A stretch of 64,000 nucleotides of DNA from Erysipelotrichaceae bacterium 66202529 (GCA_017161075.1 CP046174.1:620001-684000); one strand, 5' to 3'. Positions 8,047-17,483 are shown, counted from the first letter of the stretch. The notes: generated by a model from the letters alone, not told the origin. Program-made: numbers and translations.

Positions 8047-8757
8047 ATGCCGAAGAAACCGGATGAGCGTATTGAACCAGCCAAGCAGATGTATCTTGAC
8101 GGTATGAAATTGATCGATATAGCGAAGCAGCTGGATCTGCCAGAAGGGACTGTTCGGCGTTGGAAGTCCACTCACAAATGGGATAGCGAGCGTTCGGATA
8201 AAAAGGATGCGAACGTTCGGAAAAAACGAGGAGGCCAGCCAGGCAATAAGAATGCCACTGGACCACCCAGAAATCAACATGCCCGTAAGCACGGGCTTTT
8301 TTCAAAGTGGCTGCCTGAAGAAATCAATGAGATCATTGGAGAGATACCGGAGAATCCTCTCGATATCCTGTGGCATAACATTCAGCTGCAGTACGCAAAT
8401 ATTATCCACTCCCAGCAGATCCTTTATGTGAAAGACAAGGACGATAAGACAGAAGAAACGACGTTCTCCGGCGAAAAGGGAGAAGGGTATGAAATCCAGC
8501 AAGCTTGGGACAAACAGGCAGGCAACATGAGTGCTCTAAGCAGGTCTATGAAGACACTGATGTCGATGATCAAGGAATACGACGAGCTGCTGCATAAGAA
8601 CTGGGACACTGCCAGTGAGATTCAGAAAGCACAGCTTGCACAGATACAGGCACAGACGGATAAGCTTACGGGTAATAACGCTGAGATTGAAGACCTGGAA
8701 GAAACGGACGATATGATCTATGGCGAAGATAACAAAGAAAAAAACGATACGGTATAG
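8047..8757 (+). CDS. terS: Terminase small subunit
   Basis: A 236-aa DNA-recognition subunit of the packaging motor. The N-terminal helix-turn-helix reads MKLIDIAKQLDLPEGTVRRW, and is followed by the basic linker conserved in this family (GGQPGNKNATGPPRNQHARK). The C-terminal half is helical and acidic, presumably the oligomerisation and large-subunit contact region. A GGAGTG site precedes the ATG. It overlaps the large-subunit gene by 38 bases. Confidence 0.92.
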   Translation: MPKKPDERIEPAKQMYLDGMKLIDIAKQLDLPEGTVRRWKSTHKWDSERSDKKDANVRKKRGGQPGNKNATGPPRNQHARKHGLFSKWLPEEINEIIGEIPENPLDILWHNIQLQYANIIHSQQILYVKDKDDKTEETTFSGEKGEGYEIQQAWDKQAGNMSALSRSMKTLMSMIKEYDELLHKNWDTASEIQKAQLAQIQAQTDKLTGNNAEIEDLEETDDMIYGEDNKEKNDTV

Positions 8758-10087
8758 ATTCGGCCAAAAGCATATCGACTACATCCGGAAGTGTGCTCAG
8801 TGTACGATCAATGTAGCTGAAGGTGCTGTACGTGCCGGTAAGACTGTCGATAACGTATATGCGTTCGCTCATGAACTGCGCTTCACGAAAGACCGCATCC
8901 ATCTGGCCACTGGTTCTACAGTAGCCAACGCGAAACTGAATATCGGTGATGCCAATGGCTTCGGCTTGGAATACATCTTCCGCGGACAATCGCACTGGGG
9001 GAAATACAAGGACAATGACTGTCTGTATATCAAAGGACCCGCAACAGGATATAGACAACGTATCGTCATCTTTGCAGGTGCGGCCAAGGCAGACAGCTTC
9101 AAGAAGATACGTGGAAACTCATATGGCATGTGGATCGCAACTGAGATCAACCTGCATCACGAGAATACGATCCGTGAGGCATTCAACCGGCAGCTGGCTG
9201 CTGACAAGCGTAAGATATTCTGGGACCTCAATCCAGACAACCCAAAGGCTAAGATCTATACAGACTACATCGACAAATATGCGAAACAGGAAGAAGAAGG
9301 GACGCTGATCGGTGGCTACAACTATCAGCACTTCACGATATTCGACAACGTAACTGTAACAAAAGAACGTTTTCAGGAGATCATGGCACAGTATGATAAG
9401 AACAGCATCTGGTACCAACGTGATATCCTTGGAAAGCGTATGATCGCGGAGGGACTTATCTATCGTGCATTCGCTGATGCCGTACTATCTGAAGCTGAAA
9501 CAGGTGAGAACCGGTTCAAGCGTAAGGAAAAACCGAAGAACCTCATGGAGATCATCATCGGTGTGGACTTCGGAGGCAACGGTTCCGGTCATGCGTTCGT
9601 TGCGACTGGCATTACCAGAGGATATCAGGAGATCATTCCACTGGCTTCGGAATGGCATGATTGCAGCAAGAAAGATATCGATCCGGACAAGCTGGGGCAG
9701 CTATTCATTGACTTCTGCCTGAAGGTACTGAACATGTATGGTAATATCACACATGTCTATTGTGACAGCGCAGAACAGACATTGATCAATGGACTGAAAA
9801 GTGCAGCTAGAAAGAACGGACTCGGCTGGCTGCGTATCGACGACGCATTGAAAGAAGTAATAACGGAGCGTATCCGCCTCACCAATAGGATGATGGCGCA
9901 GATGCGCTTTTCTTATATGCCAGAGATGTGTGACACACTGGTATCTGCATTATGCACCGCTATCTGGAATCCTAAGGAGATCACAGTGGATGAGCGGCTG
10001 GATGATGGGACCAGCGATATAGATACCCTGGATGCATTTGAATATACGATCGAACGGTATATCAAGAAGTTCATCCGGTATGAGTAG
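8720..10087 (+). CDS. terL: Terminase large subunit (PBSX/A118 type)
   Basis: A 455-aa packaging ATPase and headful/cos nuclease. The P-loop variant GAVRAGKT is at residues 35-42, followed by an adenine-binding segment, and the C-terminal RNase H-like nuclease domain opens with IIGVDFGGNGSGHAFV, whose Asp is the expected metal ligand; DSAEQTLI supplies a further Asp. The order and the 38-base overlap with terS are typical. The start at 8720 gives the usual N-terminus just before FGQKHIDYIRK. Confidence 0.95.
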   Translation: MAKITKKKTIRYRFGQKHIDYIRKCAQCTINVAEGAVRAGKTVDNVYAFAHELRFTKDRIHLATGSTVANAKLNIGDANGFGLEYIFRGQSHWGKYKDNDCLYIKGPATGYRQRIVIFAGAAKADSFKKIRGNSYGMWIATEINLHHENTIREAFNRQLAADKRKIFWDLNPDNPKAKIYTDYIDKYAKQEEEGTLIGGYNYQHFTIFDNVTVTKERFQEIMAQYDKNSIWYQRDILGKRMIAEGLIYRAFADAVLSEAETGENRFKRKEKPKNLMEIIIGVDFGGNGSGHAFVATGITRGYQEIIPLASEWHDCSKKDIDPDKLGQLFIDFCLKVLNMYGNITHVYCDSAEQTLINGLKSAARKNGLGWLRIDDALKEVITERIRLTNRMMAQMRFSYMPEMCDTLVSALCTAIWNPKEITVDERLDDGTSDIDTLDAFEYTIERYIKKFIRYE

Positions 10088-10098
10088 GAGGTGATGGA

Positions 10099-11490
10099 AT
10101 GAATTTCACAAGGATGATGAGCCTTATTGCAAAAGAACTGAACAAGACTTCAGAAACGCAGGTAGATATGGCTCTAACTATGAAGATGGCTACACAGATA
10201 GAGCTTTGGTCTAAGATGTTCCAAAACAAAGCCTTCTGGTTGAATAGAAATGTGAAGAGCTGCAACCTGCCCGCAGCCATCGCTTCCGAGATTGCAAGGC
10301 TGGTCACTCTGGAATTGAAATCAGAGATATCCGGAAGTCCTAGAGCGGAGTATCTACAGAAGCCCTATGCAAAGATGCTGAAGGACATCCGAAGGTACGT
10401 TGAATACGGATGTGCAAAGGGCGGACTGGTATTCAAACCGTATGTGACAGAACAGGGGATCAGTATCCAATTCATCCAGGCTGACGCATTCTTTCCTGTA
10501 TCGTTTGACGACTCGGGAAATATCACAAGGTGCGTGTTCGCAGAACAGATGCGGAAAGGCCAGTCGATCTTCACTAGGCTGGAAGACCATGAATTGAAAG
10601 GTGACAAGCTGTGTATCACGAATCACGCATACCGTAGCACGACTGATGCAACGCTTGGGACGGAGATACCGGTTCAAAGTGTTCAGGAATGGTCGCGGCT
10701 GGAATATGAAGTGATATTCTCCGGTGTTGCGAAAGTACCCTTCGGTTATTTTAAGGTACCATTGGCCAACGCTGATGATACAGACAGTCCACTTGGATGC
10801 TCAGTATATTCCCGTGCAGTCGATCTGATACGTGAAGCAGACGTACGCTACAGTCAGATCAGCTGGGAGTATGAAGCAAAGGAAGCTGCTGTCCACATCG
10901 GAGAAAGTATGCTGCAGGATGACCCAAACGATAAGAGCAAGAAACTGTATCCACATGGGAAAGACAGACTTTATCGCCCATTGACATTCGATGTCGGAGC
11001 AAGAGATAAACCGTTGATGGATACTTTCAGTCCGGACATACGCTCTGATCCACTGTTCAAAGGCTTCAATGCGCAGCTGAAGCTCATAGAGTTTAACTGC
11101 AGCCTTGCTTATGGTACGATCAGTGATCCGCAGAATGTGGATAAGACTGCAGAAGAGATCAAAAGCAGTAAGCAGAGGTCCTATACTCTGGTGTCTGACA
11201 CACAGATGGCACTACAGGATGCCTTGACAGATCTGATCGATGCGATAGACTTCTACTGCAGTATCTATAATCTGTGCCCTTACGGTAGCTTTGACGTATC
11301 ATTTGATTGGGATGACAGTATCGTGGTCGATGCTGAGAAGGAACGTCTACAGGACATGCAGGAGGTACGTGAGGGGCTGATGCCGAAATGGAAATACAAG
11401 GTGAAGTGGCAGGGGCTGACGGAAAAGCAGGCGAAAGCTGAACTGGCTGCTGAAGAATCGCAGGGTATCGACTTTCCCGGTGATGAATAA
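10099..11490 (+). CDS. Phage portal protein
   Basis: A 463-aa portal (A118/SPP1-related) that forms the dodecameric ring for DNA entry and exit. Family features include the helical N-terminus, a central wing with repeated aromatic strands, and the stem-helix region around FKGFNAQLKLIEFNCSL followed by DPQNVDKTAEEIKSSKQRS. It is placed between terL and the minor capsid gene, starts 11 bases after terL with AGGAGGTGATGGA in front, and its stop overlaps the next start by 1 base. Confidence 0.92.
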   Translation: MNFTRMMSLIAKELNKTSETQVDMALTMKMATQIELWSKMFQNKAFWLNRNVKSCNLPAAIASEIARLVTLELKSEISGSPRAEYLQKPYAKMLKDIRRYVEYGCAKGGLVFKPYVTEQGISIQFIQADAFFPVSFDDSGNITRCVFAEQMRKGQSIFTRLEDHELKGDKLCITNHAYRSTTDATLGTEIPVQSVQEWSRLEYEVIFSGVAKVPFGYFKVPLANADDTDSPLGCSVYSRAVDLIREADVRYSQISWEYEAKEAAVHIGESMLQDDPNDKSKKLYPHGKDRLYRPLTFDVGARDKPLMDTFSPDIRSDPLFKGFNAQLKLIEFNCSLAYGTISDPQNVDKTAEEIKSSKQRSYTLVSDTQMALQDALTDLIDAIDFYCSIYNLCPYGSFDVSFDWDDSIVVDAEKERLQDMQEVREGLMPKWKYKVKWQGLTEKQAKAELAAEESQGIDFPGDE

Positions 11491-13091
11491 TGCTCAATCC
11501 TAGATATCTGAGGGATGTACCGGAGGGGATCGCTGAGTATTTCGACGAACTGGAAACACGTATGCTGAAAGACATTGCTAGAAGGATCTCACAGAATGAT
11601 TACATGATGACCAGTACAGCTGAATATCAGATGCATAAACTGGAGGAGCTCGGTGTTTCGATGTCCGAGATAGAACAGGCGATATCGGAAGTTCTGAACA
11701 TCACAGATACGAAAGTGAAGGAGATCATACACGATTCCTCTTATCGGTCTGTGCAGAAAGATAATGATATGGCTAAAGCAGCAGGGATAGAACCTCCGCA
11801 TCCAGATCTGACACAAGCTATTCTGAATGGTATCCGCTCTACGAATACAGAAATACGTAACATCTGCAATTCGATGGCATCTGCAGCTAACATGGCATTT
11901 GAGCACGCTTTGGATCAGGCATATCTTTCTGTATCCTCCGGAGCGTTTTCCTTCGCAGATGCAGTGAAAACAGCAGTCAACGATTTAGGAAAAAACGGGA
12001 TCCGATGGATAGATTATCCAACCGGTGCACATAGAAGAGCTGATAGTGCCATACGCAATGCATTGCGGACAGGTGTCAATCAGACCGCGGCCAGATGCCA
12101 GGAGCAGAATCTGGATGAGATGGACTGCAATCTGGTGGAAACGACATCCCATATGGGGGCAAGACCGGAGCATGCCAAATGGCAAGGAATGCTGTTCTGG
12201 CGGAAAACACCGGTCAATGGATTGCAGAACTTCTATGAAGCTACAGGATATGGGACAGGTGCTGGTCTATGCGGATGGAACTGTCGGCATAACTTTTTTC
12301 CGAATTTCGATGGTGAATTATCCTTTGAACACTATGACGAGGAAGCCAATGCGAAGCAGTATAAGCTTGATCAGGAACAGCGTTACAACGAGCGGAAGAT
12401 ACGTGAATGGAAGCGCAGGCAGGCCGTGAACAAGGCTGGAGGTGTAGACAATACCAGAGAAGCAAAGAAAGTCAGGGCATGGCAGAAACGTCAGGCAGAC
12501 TTCCTGAAAGCACATCCGGATATGAAGCGGAATTACGCTAGAGAAAGCATATCAAATAGTAAAGTAATGCTGGGAAGCAGTGCTGGCGGTAAAGCAAATG
12601 ATGCTGTAGGGATACTGATTGAGCAAATCGACATGAAACATGTTGACAATTACATCCATAAATATGAAAATAAAATTGAGAATCTACCGATTGAGCATTC
12701 CTATGTTTTACAGGCTGATGGTAAAGTGTTTCATTATACAGGAGATAAGAAGTCAGTCAGATTTGATGAAGCCAATCTGAAAGATGCGATTATCCTACAT
12801 AACCACCCTATTTTAGAAGATGTTGAAACAAATTCTTTTGAAAATGATGATTTCTGGTTCTTACAAAATTATGGTCTTGTCATCGATAAATTAAGAGCAA
12901 CATATGGAAATCTGCGTTATGAAGTAAAAGTCTTGAAAGATATCTCATCAATTGATTATGACAGCTATATGTATGGTGACATTGGAACAGCGTTGATGTA
13001 TGGGGAGATTGAAGGAGATATCCATGAATTGATCTTTAAGCAGCTGGATAAGGAGGGATATATCAAATATGTCAAATCAAAAGCTAAATGA
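11490..13091 (+). CDS. Phage minor capsid protein with C-terminal JAMM/MPN-like domain
   Basis: Residues 1 to about 350 match the phage minor capsid protein 2 family (A118-like): helical N-terminus, IDYPTGAHRRADSAIRNALRTG and the conserved motif CGWNCRHNFFP. Residues about 365-533 are an extension not needed for that family. It carries a JAMM-like metal pattern: E402, H437-N-H439-P, S449 and D453. Such domains are zinc metallopeptidases or toxin-like cargo. The DNA of the extension, from about 12540, is visibly more AT-rich than the rest of the gene. The gene overlaps a small open frame by 23 bases. The capsid assignment is firm; the JAMM function is inferred from motif spacing, which differs slightly from the classic HxHx7Sx2D. 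Confidence 0.85.
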   Translation: MLNPRYLRDVPEGIAEYFDELETRMLKDIARRISQNDYMMTSTAEYQMHKLEELGVSMSEIEQAISEVLNITDTKVKEIIHDSSYRSVQKDNDMAKAAGIEPPHPDLTQAILNGIRSTNTEIRNICNSMASAANMAFEHALDQAYLSVSSGAFSFADAVKTAVNDLGKNGIRWIDYPTGAHRRADSAIRNALRTGVNQTAARCQEQNLDEMDCNLVETTSHMGARPEHAKWQGMLFWRKTPVNGLQNFYEATGYGTGAGLCGWNCRHNFFPNFDGELSFEHYDEEANAKQYKLDQEQRYNERKIREWKRRQAVNKAGGVDNTREAKKVRAWQKRQADFLKAHPDMKRNYARESISNSKVMLGSSAGGKANDAVGILIEQIDMKHVDNYIHKYENKIENLPIEHSYVLQADGKVFHYTGDKKSVRFDEANLKDAIILHNHPILEDVETNSFENDDFWFLQNYGLVIDKLRATYGNLRYEVKVLKDISSIDYDSYMYGDIGTALMYGEIEGDIHELIFKQLDKEGYIKYVKSKAK

Positions 13092-13260
13092 TAAACAAAA
13101 AGCACTTTTTGAAGAATGGGTCAAGAAAGACCAGGAGTTAGAAGCATCTTTTCCTCCTTTGAAAGGTCAGCAGCTTAGTACAAGAAAAGTGTTACCGAAA
13201 AGAAAACTATTAGAAGTATACAAAAAGAAAATCAGAGAAGCAGCAGATAAGCACTCATAG
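13069..13260 (+). CDS. Small basic protein paired with the JAMM-like capsid extension (63 aa)
   Basis: This frame begins inside the end of the minor capsid gene with GGAGGG about 14 bases before the ATG. The product is helical and charged (MSNQKLNDKQKALFEEWVKKDQ). It shares the AT-rich composition of the preceding extension, and its stop codon lies in the loop of a terminator. This suggests that the extension and this gene travelled together, perhaps as an effector and a partner or immunity protein. No family recognised. Confidence 0.6.
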   Translation: MSNQKLNDKQKALFEEWVKKDQELEASFPPLKGQQLSTRKVLPKRKLLEVYKKKIREAADKHS

Positions 13261-13273
13261 CGGGTGCTTTTTT
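13249..13273 (+). terminator. Terminator inside the late operon
   Basis: AAGCACTC (13249-13256) pairs with GGGTGCTT (13262-13269), one wobble, loop ATAGC, then TTTTTT. The loop contains the stop codon of the preceding gene. A terminator here is unexpected in a continuous late operon and marks the end of an inserted cargo cassette. Confidence 0.75.
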
Positions 13274-13296
13274 AATACCTGGAAGAGGGTGAGATA

Positions 13297-13533
13297 ATGT
13301 GCCAGCATGCATATATCACGAAGCAGCGAATTTATTATGATAAAGGATGCAGGATCATACGGGAATATGATACCTGCATTTTTTGTGGACGCAAGACAGA
13401 AGAACGTCTCAGCTATATGAATGATCCACCGAAGCGGAAGCTGCCCTATTTTGGACCACATTTCAATAGCCACGGCGCAAGGCGTAAAAAGGCGTGCAGT
13501 CAAGTGGATGCAACCCATGTGAATAAAGCGTAG
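13297..13533 (+). CDS. Small zinc-finger-like phage protein (78 aa)
   Basis: A 78-aa protein with a CIFCGRKTEE knuckle and an earlier Cys-x-His pair (MCQHAYITKQ), suggesting a small treble-clef or zinc ribbon. GAGGGTGA precedes the ATG. It lies between the minor capsid and scaffold genes, where A118-like phages often carry one variable small gene. Function unknown. Confidence 0.62.
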   Translation: MCQHAYITKQRIYYDKGCRIIREYDTCIFCGRKTEERLSYMNDPPKRKLPYFGPHFNSHGARRKKACSQVDATHVNKA

Positions 13534-13549
13534 ACGGAAAGGTAAAAAA

Positions 13550-14080
13550 ATGAAAAGAAAGTTTTTAGAAGATCTCAAGCTCGAAAAAGAAACGATCGAT
13601 AAGATCATGGACGAGCATGGAAAAGATGTAACGAAACTGACAACAGAACGTGATAATTTCAAAAACCAGTATGAAACTGCACAAACTGCTTTGAAAGGTT
13701 TTGAAGGTGTTGATGTCAATGAACTGCAGACAAAGATATCCACGCTGAATACTCAACTTGCGAATAAGGATACAGAATGGCAGGGAAAACTTGATGAATT
13801 GGAATTTTCCGGTCTGTTGAAAGATGCTGTTAAAGGAGCAGGGGCCCGCAATGACAAGGCTGTTATTGCTTTGCTGGATGTAGCTAATCTTAAGAAAAGC
13901 AAGAATCGTCAGGCAGATATCACCACAGCCTTAGAAGCAGTCAAAAAAGACAACGCCTATCTATTTCAGGACTCCAAGACACCGTATGTTGTTTCGAGGA
14001 CAGAGGGGCCAAATCAGAATACAGCTGATCAGAAAGATCAGGCAAACGCAGCGTTTAGATCGCTGTTTGGAAAGGAGTAA
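13550..14080 (+). CDS. Phage scaffolding protein (GP20 family)
   Basis: A 176-aa scaffold that guides procapsid assembly. It is almost entirely charged coiled coil (residues about 15-85: ETIDKIMDEHGKDVTKL and on), then a short segment ending in NAAFRSLFGKE, the typical C-terminus that contacts the capsid protein. It lies 4 bases before the major capsid gene, the usual order. Confidence 0.88.
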   Translation: MKRKFLEDLKLEKETIDKIMDEHGKDVTKLTTERDNFKNQYETAQTALKGFEGVDVNELQTKISTLNTQLANKDTEWQGKLDELEFSGLLKDAVKGAGARNDKAVIALLDVANLKKSKNRQADITTALEAVKKDNAYLFQDSKTPYVVSRTEGPNQNTADQKDQANAAFRSLFGKE

Positions 14081-14083
14081 GTT

Positions 14084-15280
14084 ATGCCAGTAAATATTAC
14101 AAATCGACAGGATGCGGAAGCTCTTATCAGAGAGCAGGTCGTATCGACAATTTTTCAGGACGCACCGAAGCAGTCCGTATTCATGGGGATGGCACGTAAG
14201 CTGCCAAACATGACGAGCAAACAGACACGCATCCGTGTTCTGGACTTTTTACCGACCGCATACTGGGTGAATGGTGATACCGGTATGAAACAGACGACCC
14301 GTCAGGCATGGGACAACGTGTATCTGACAGCAGGTGAGCTGGCCGTTATCGTACCGATTCCGGAAGCAGTTCTTGATGATGCAGAATTTGATATCATGGG
14401 TGAGATCACACCACGTGTCAATGAGGCAATCGGACAGTGTGTCGATTCCGCTACCATCTTCGGATATAACCGCCCGGCAGAATGGCAGTCTGATATCATC
14501 ACACTGGCACGTCAGGCAGGGAACAATGTCGCTGATACAGGTGACAAGGATCTGTATGACAAGCTGCTGGGTGAAGACGGTGTATTCTCCAAGGTAGAAG
14601 AGGACGGCTACATGGTAAGCGGCTGTCTGTCTGCGCTAGGCATGCGTGCTAAGCTGCGAGGACTTCGTGCAACAGATGGGGCATTGATCTTCAAGAGCGA
14701 TATGCAGGGGTCTACACAGTATGCACTTGATGGAGCACCGATGTATTTCCCTACGAATGGCAGCTATGACAAAAACATCGCGCAGCTGGTAGCCGGTGAC
14801 TTCAAGCAGGCGGTATATGCGATCCGTCAGGATATCACAGTAAAGATCCTCGACCAGGGCGTTATTCAGGATCCGGTCACCAAGGAGATCGTATATAACC
14901 TTGCACAGCAGGACATGATCGCGCTTCGTGTCGTATTCCGTATGGGCTGGGCATTGCCGAACGCAGCAACCCGTCTTGATGAGAATCGTACCGGCTGCGC
15001 ATTCGCATATCTGGAGCCCGCAACGCCGTATACGGCACAAAAGGTGACTTTCACTGTCAAGGATGGCAGTGGTGAAGATGCTAATCTGGTAGAGAAAGCA
15101 CGCGTCGATGTAAACGGCGCTAAACTGATGACAGGTGCTGATGGTACTGTGGAATTTAATTTACGTGAAGGGACTTATCCTGTGAAGATCACGAAGAAAG
15201 ACCACATCACGGTCAACGATACTGTAGTCGTAGCAAAGACTGCAGTAACGAAGGATGTCGCATTGATCAAGAACCAGTAG
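14084..15280 (+). CDS. Major capsid protein with C-terminal Ig-like domain
   Basis: A 398-aa protein. Residues 1 to about 318 form an HK97-like shell protein (N-terminal AEALIREQVVSTIFQDAPKQ, then MTSKQTRIRVLDFLPTAYWV). The last ~80 residues are a separate beta-sandwich (KARVDVNGAKLMTGADGTVE, then GTYPVKITKKDHITVND), a carboxypeptidase-regulatory/Ig-like repeat. Such domains project from the capsid and may bind carbohydrates or mucus. AAGGAG lies 8 bases before the ATG. Confidence 0.9.
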   Translation: MPVNITNRQDAEALIREQVVSTIFQDAPKQSVFMGMARKLPNMTSKQTRIRVLDFLPTAYWVNGDTGMKQTTRQAWDNVYLTAGELAVIVPIPEAVLDDAEFDIMGEITPRVNEAIGQCVDSATIFGYNRPAEWQSDIITLARQAGNNVADTGDKDLYDKLLGEDGVFSKVEEDGYMVSGCLSALGMRAKLRGLRATDGALIFKSDMQGSTQYALDGAPMYFPTNGSYDKNIAQLVAGDFKQAVYAIRQDITVKILDQGVIQDPVTKEIVYNLAQQDMIALRVVFRMGWALPNAATRLDENRTGCAFAYLEPATPYTAQKVTFTVKDGSGEDANLVEKARVDVNGAKLMTGADGTVEFNLREGTYPVKITKKDHITVNDTVVVAKTAVTKDVALIKNQ

Positions 15281-15319
15281 GAGAGGGAATCCTCTCCTTA
15301 CCTTTAAGGAGGTGCTGAA

Positions 15320-15709
15320 ATGGATTATCAGTATTATAGAGATGATTACAAGGGGACGGTCAGAGAAGCGGAGTTCAATGTATTGCTTCCAAAAGCTGAA
15401 GCAGTCTTAAAGATGTATATAGATGACCGCGTAAGGACGGATCAATTGCATGATACATTAGATGGGTATGGAAACTTTGATAAGGCATTGTGCTTTGAAG
15501 TCGATTATATCGATCAAAATGGCGGTGCAGCAGCGGTGAACGGTGCATCTGACCTGGATCTGAAGCAGGTACAGTCAAGCGGCTATACATTTCAGATGGG
15601 AAACGGCGGGCAGTCCTATAAAGGGATCCCATTTTCTCCGCTCGCTAAGTCTGTGATCATGGCGGAACTTCGCCGCAACGGTCTGCTCAAACTGGGGTGG
15701 AACTGGTGA
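15320..15709 (+). CDS. Head-tail connector protein
   Basis: A 129-aa protein following the capsid gene, starting MDYQYYRDDYKGTVREAEF, with a helical core and C-terminal KSVIMAELRRNGLLKLGWNW. The position and size fit the gp6/gp15-type adaptor that docks under the portal. AAGGAGG precedes the start. The assignment rests mainly on synteny. Confidence 0.7.
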   Translation: MDYQYYRDDYKGTVREAEFNVLLPKAEAVLKMYIDDRVRTDQLHDTLDGYGNFDKALCFEVDYIDQNGGAAAVNGASDLDLKQVQSSGYTFQMGNGGQSYKGIPFSPLAKSVIMAELRRNGLLKLGWNW

Positions 15710-16071
15710 GGGTGCTACCGAGAAGATTCCGACCGCATACAGTACAGCTGATCAAGCAGCTTCCTGAGGATGATAACGGAGTGGCAGCTGAACAGGTCAT
15801 CACAATACTGCATGTGAAAGCAGATCTAAGCTACGGTATGCAGCAGTCAAAGCGCGGGATCACAACTGATGACAAGATCATCGTGTATGTAGAGCTTGGT
15901 GATTACACTGCCTATGATGAAAATGACCGTGTACTGCAGTACGGAACAGATTTTATTATCAGTACCAATGATGCACTGAAATTCCGTGATGATGAATACA
16001 CCATCACAGGAGTGAATGAGATATTTCTCGATGGTACGAAGCCGATCAGAGTGGAGATGACAGGGAAATGA
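15697..16071 (+). CDS. Head closure / minor capsid protein
   Basis: A 124-aa beta-rich protein (IIVYVELGDYTAYDEND, YTITGVNEIFLDG) in the position of the head-closure (gp16-like) stopper in A118-type phages. The first GTG is at 15697; a second GTG at 15706 overlaps the upstream stop as GTGA and could be the true start. Its stop overlaps the next ATG by 4 bases. Confidence 0.7.
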   Translation: MELVRVLPRRFRPHTVQLIKQLPEDDNGVAAEQVITILHVKADLSYGMQQSKRGITTDDKIIVYVELGDYTAYDENDRVLQYGTDFIISTNDALKFRDDEYTITGVNEIFLDGTKPIRVEMTGK

Positions 16072-16484
16072 GTGTCAAGGTAAAGGTCCAGTTCGATGGA
16101 AACAAGCGTATGCTGAAAGACCGGATGAAGCTAACAAAGTGTAAAAAGAAGCTCATCAGTCAGGTCATCAAGGACACGACACCATATGTGCCTATGCAGG
16201 AAGGAAATCTTTCCCAATCCGCAATCACAAATCAGAACCGCTATAAAGATAAGGTCGTATGGAATGGTCCATATGCTAGATTTTTATATAAAGGGCTGGT
16301 CATGGTCGGTATACGTTCACGTAGAGCATGGGCAAGACTTGGAGAAGTCAAAGAGACTACGAGCAAGGCATTGAAGTATGGTAAGACGCATCCGCTTGCC
16401 GGCCCTGAATGGTATATCCGTTCCAAAAGCAAAAACAGAGGGAAATGGGTGAAATTGACGAAAGGATGGTTCAAGCATGGCTAA
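16068..16484 (+). CDS. Minor capsid / HK97 gp10-like neck protein
   Basis: A 138-aa basic protein: KKKLISQVIKDTTPYVPMQ, then GNLSQSAI and a tail ending KWVKLTKGWFKHG. The TPYVP..GxL pattern is the common signature of HK97-gp10/minor capsid 2-type neck proteins, which set the head-tail junction. It starts with ATGA overlap and overlaps the next gene by 8 bases. Confidence 0.78.
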   Translation: MSVKVKVQFDGNKRMLKDRMKLTKCKKKLISQVIKDTTPYVPMQEGNLSQSAITNQNRYKDKVVWNGPYARFLYKGLVMVGIRSRRAWARLGEVKETTSKALKYGKTHPLAGPEWYIRSKSKNRGKWVKLTKGWFKHG

Positions 16485-16938
16485 TGTAGCACTGGAGGAT
16501 GTCAGGCAGATCGTAGAAGATCTGTTCATGGGATACATCAGTAATATCCGGATCCCAAACACAAAGGGATGGTATCTGGAGTATTTCCCAAACTCCAAAG
16601 AAACGGCGATCTGTTTCAAACGAATGAATGATGTTCCGATCCTTCAGCAGTATATCACCGGTGGATATAAGGCAGAGTTTTCGTTCACGGTAAGCATGCA
16701 GGCATCTGTTAAGGATACCAGACATAATCTGGACATCACGAAGCCATTGAATGACCTGGCTGCGACATTTGCCCGAGAGACAAGAGAAGGCTTTCCGAAT
16801 CTCCACCTTACGGATGCGAAGCCGATCAGTCTGGAAATGACATCAACACCGGTCGATGATACCGGAGAAAAAGAAAAGACGGCTACCTTCGTGGCAGCCT
16901 ACAAATTAGTATATGAAAAGAAAGGAGCGTTTGAGTAA
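16477..16938 (+). CDS. Minor capsid / tail completion protein
   Basis: A 153-aa protein in the tail-terminator position (just before the major tail protein). It contains alternating strands and helices with GYKAEFSFTVSMQASV and EKTATFVAAYKLVYEKK. The A118-like order supports a tail completion role. The stop overlaps the next start (TAATG). Confidence 0.72.
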   Translation: MANVALEDVRQIVEDLFMGYISNIRIPNTKGWYLEYFPNSKETAICFKRMNDVPILQQYITGGYKAEFSFTVSMQASVKDTRHNLDITKPLNDLAATFARETREGFPNLHLTDAKPISLEMTSTPVDDTGEKEKTATFVAAYKLVYEKKGAFE

Positions 16939-17480
16939 TGGCATTTACACCAAAAAGTACCGTCGTCAATCGACATGAGAATCTGAACTATGCTATATGG
17001 GATGGTATCGAGAAGCCGGTCCTTGCCGGAACCGGTATCACGGACTGGACAGAGGACGCATCACCGAATACAGATGACGGACAGTATATTAATGAGAAGA
17101 ACCAGCATTCCAATATGACAGGATATGCACCATCAGTTTCGTATTCGGGAGAACTTATTCCGGATAACGCCTTTGTCATGCATGTGTATGAGGTAGGTAA
17201 GAAAAAGCTGATCGGGGAGATGTTTACGGCCTATGAAGTAGAAACATGGGCGCCGATCGAAGGGTCTGCAGGTGAATTTGCAGCACATAAATCCGAGTAT
17301 GAGATCCAGCCATCCAATCCAGGATCCGGTGAGGGTGGCGGTAAGATTGCACTGGAAGGAACGTTCGCACAAAAGGGTGACAGCTTGCATGGTAAATACA
17401 ATATCGCTGATGGAACATTCACAGAAGGCGTGTACGACTATAAAACCGGTACCTTCAAAACAGATGGAGTGGGGGCATAG
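16938..17480 (+). CDS. Major tail protein
   Basis: A 180-aa tube subunit. The start is coupled to the previous stop and preceded by AAAGGAG. The sequence is beta-rich with long acidic loops (TGITDWTEDASPNTDDGQ) and ends in DYKTGTFKTDGVGA. It precedes the tail chaperones and tape measure, the invariant position of the tube protein. Confidence 0.85.
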   Translation: MAFTPKSTVVNRHENLNYAIWDGIEKPVLAGTGITDWTEDASPNTDDGQYINEKNQHSNMTGYAPSVSYSGELIPDNAFVMHVYEVGKKKLIGEMFTAYEVETWAPIEGSAGEFAAHKSEYEIQPSNPGSGEGGGKIALEGTFAQKGDSLHGKYNIADGTFTEGVYDYKTGTFKTDGVGA

Positions 17481-17483
17481 CAG

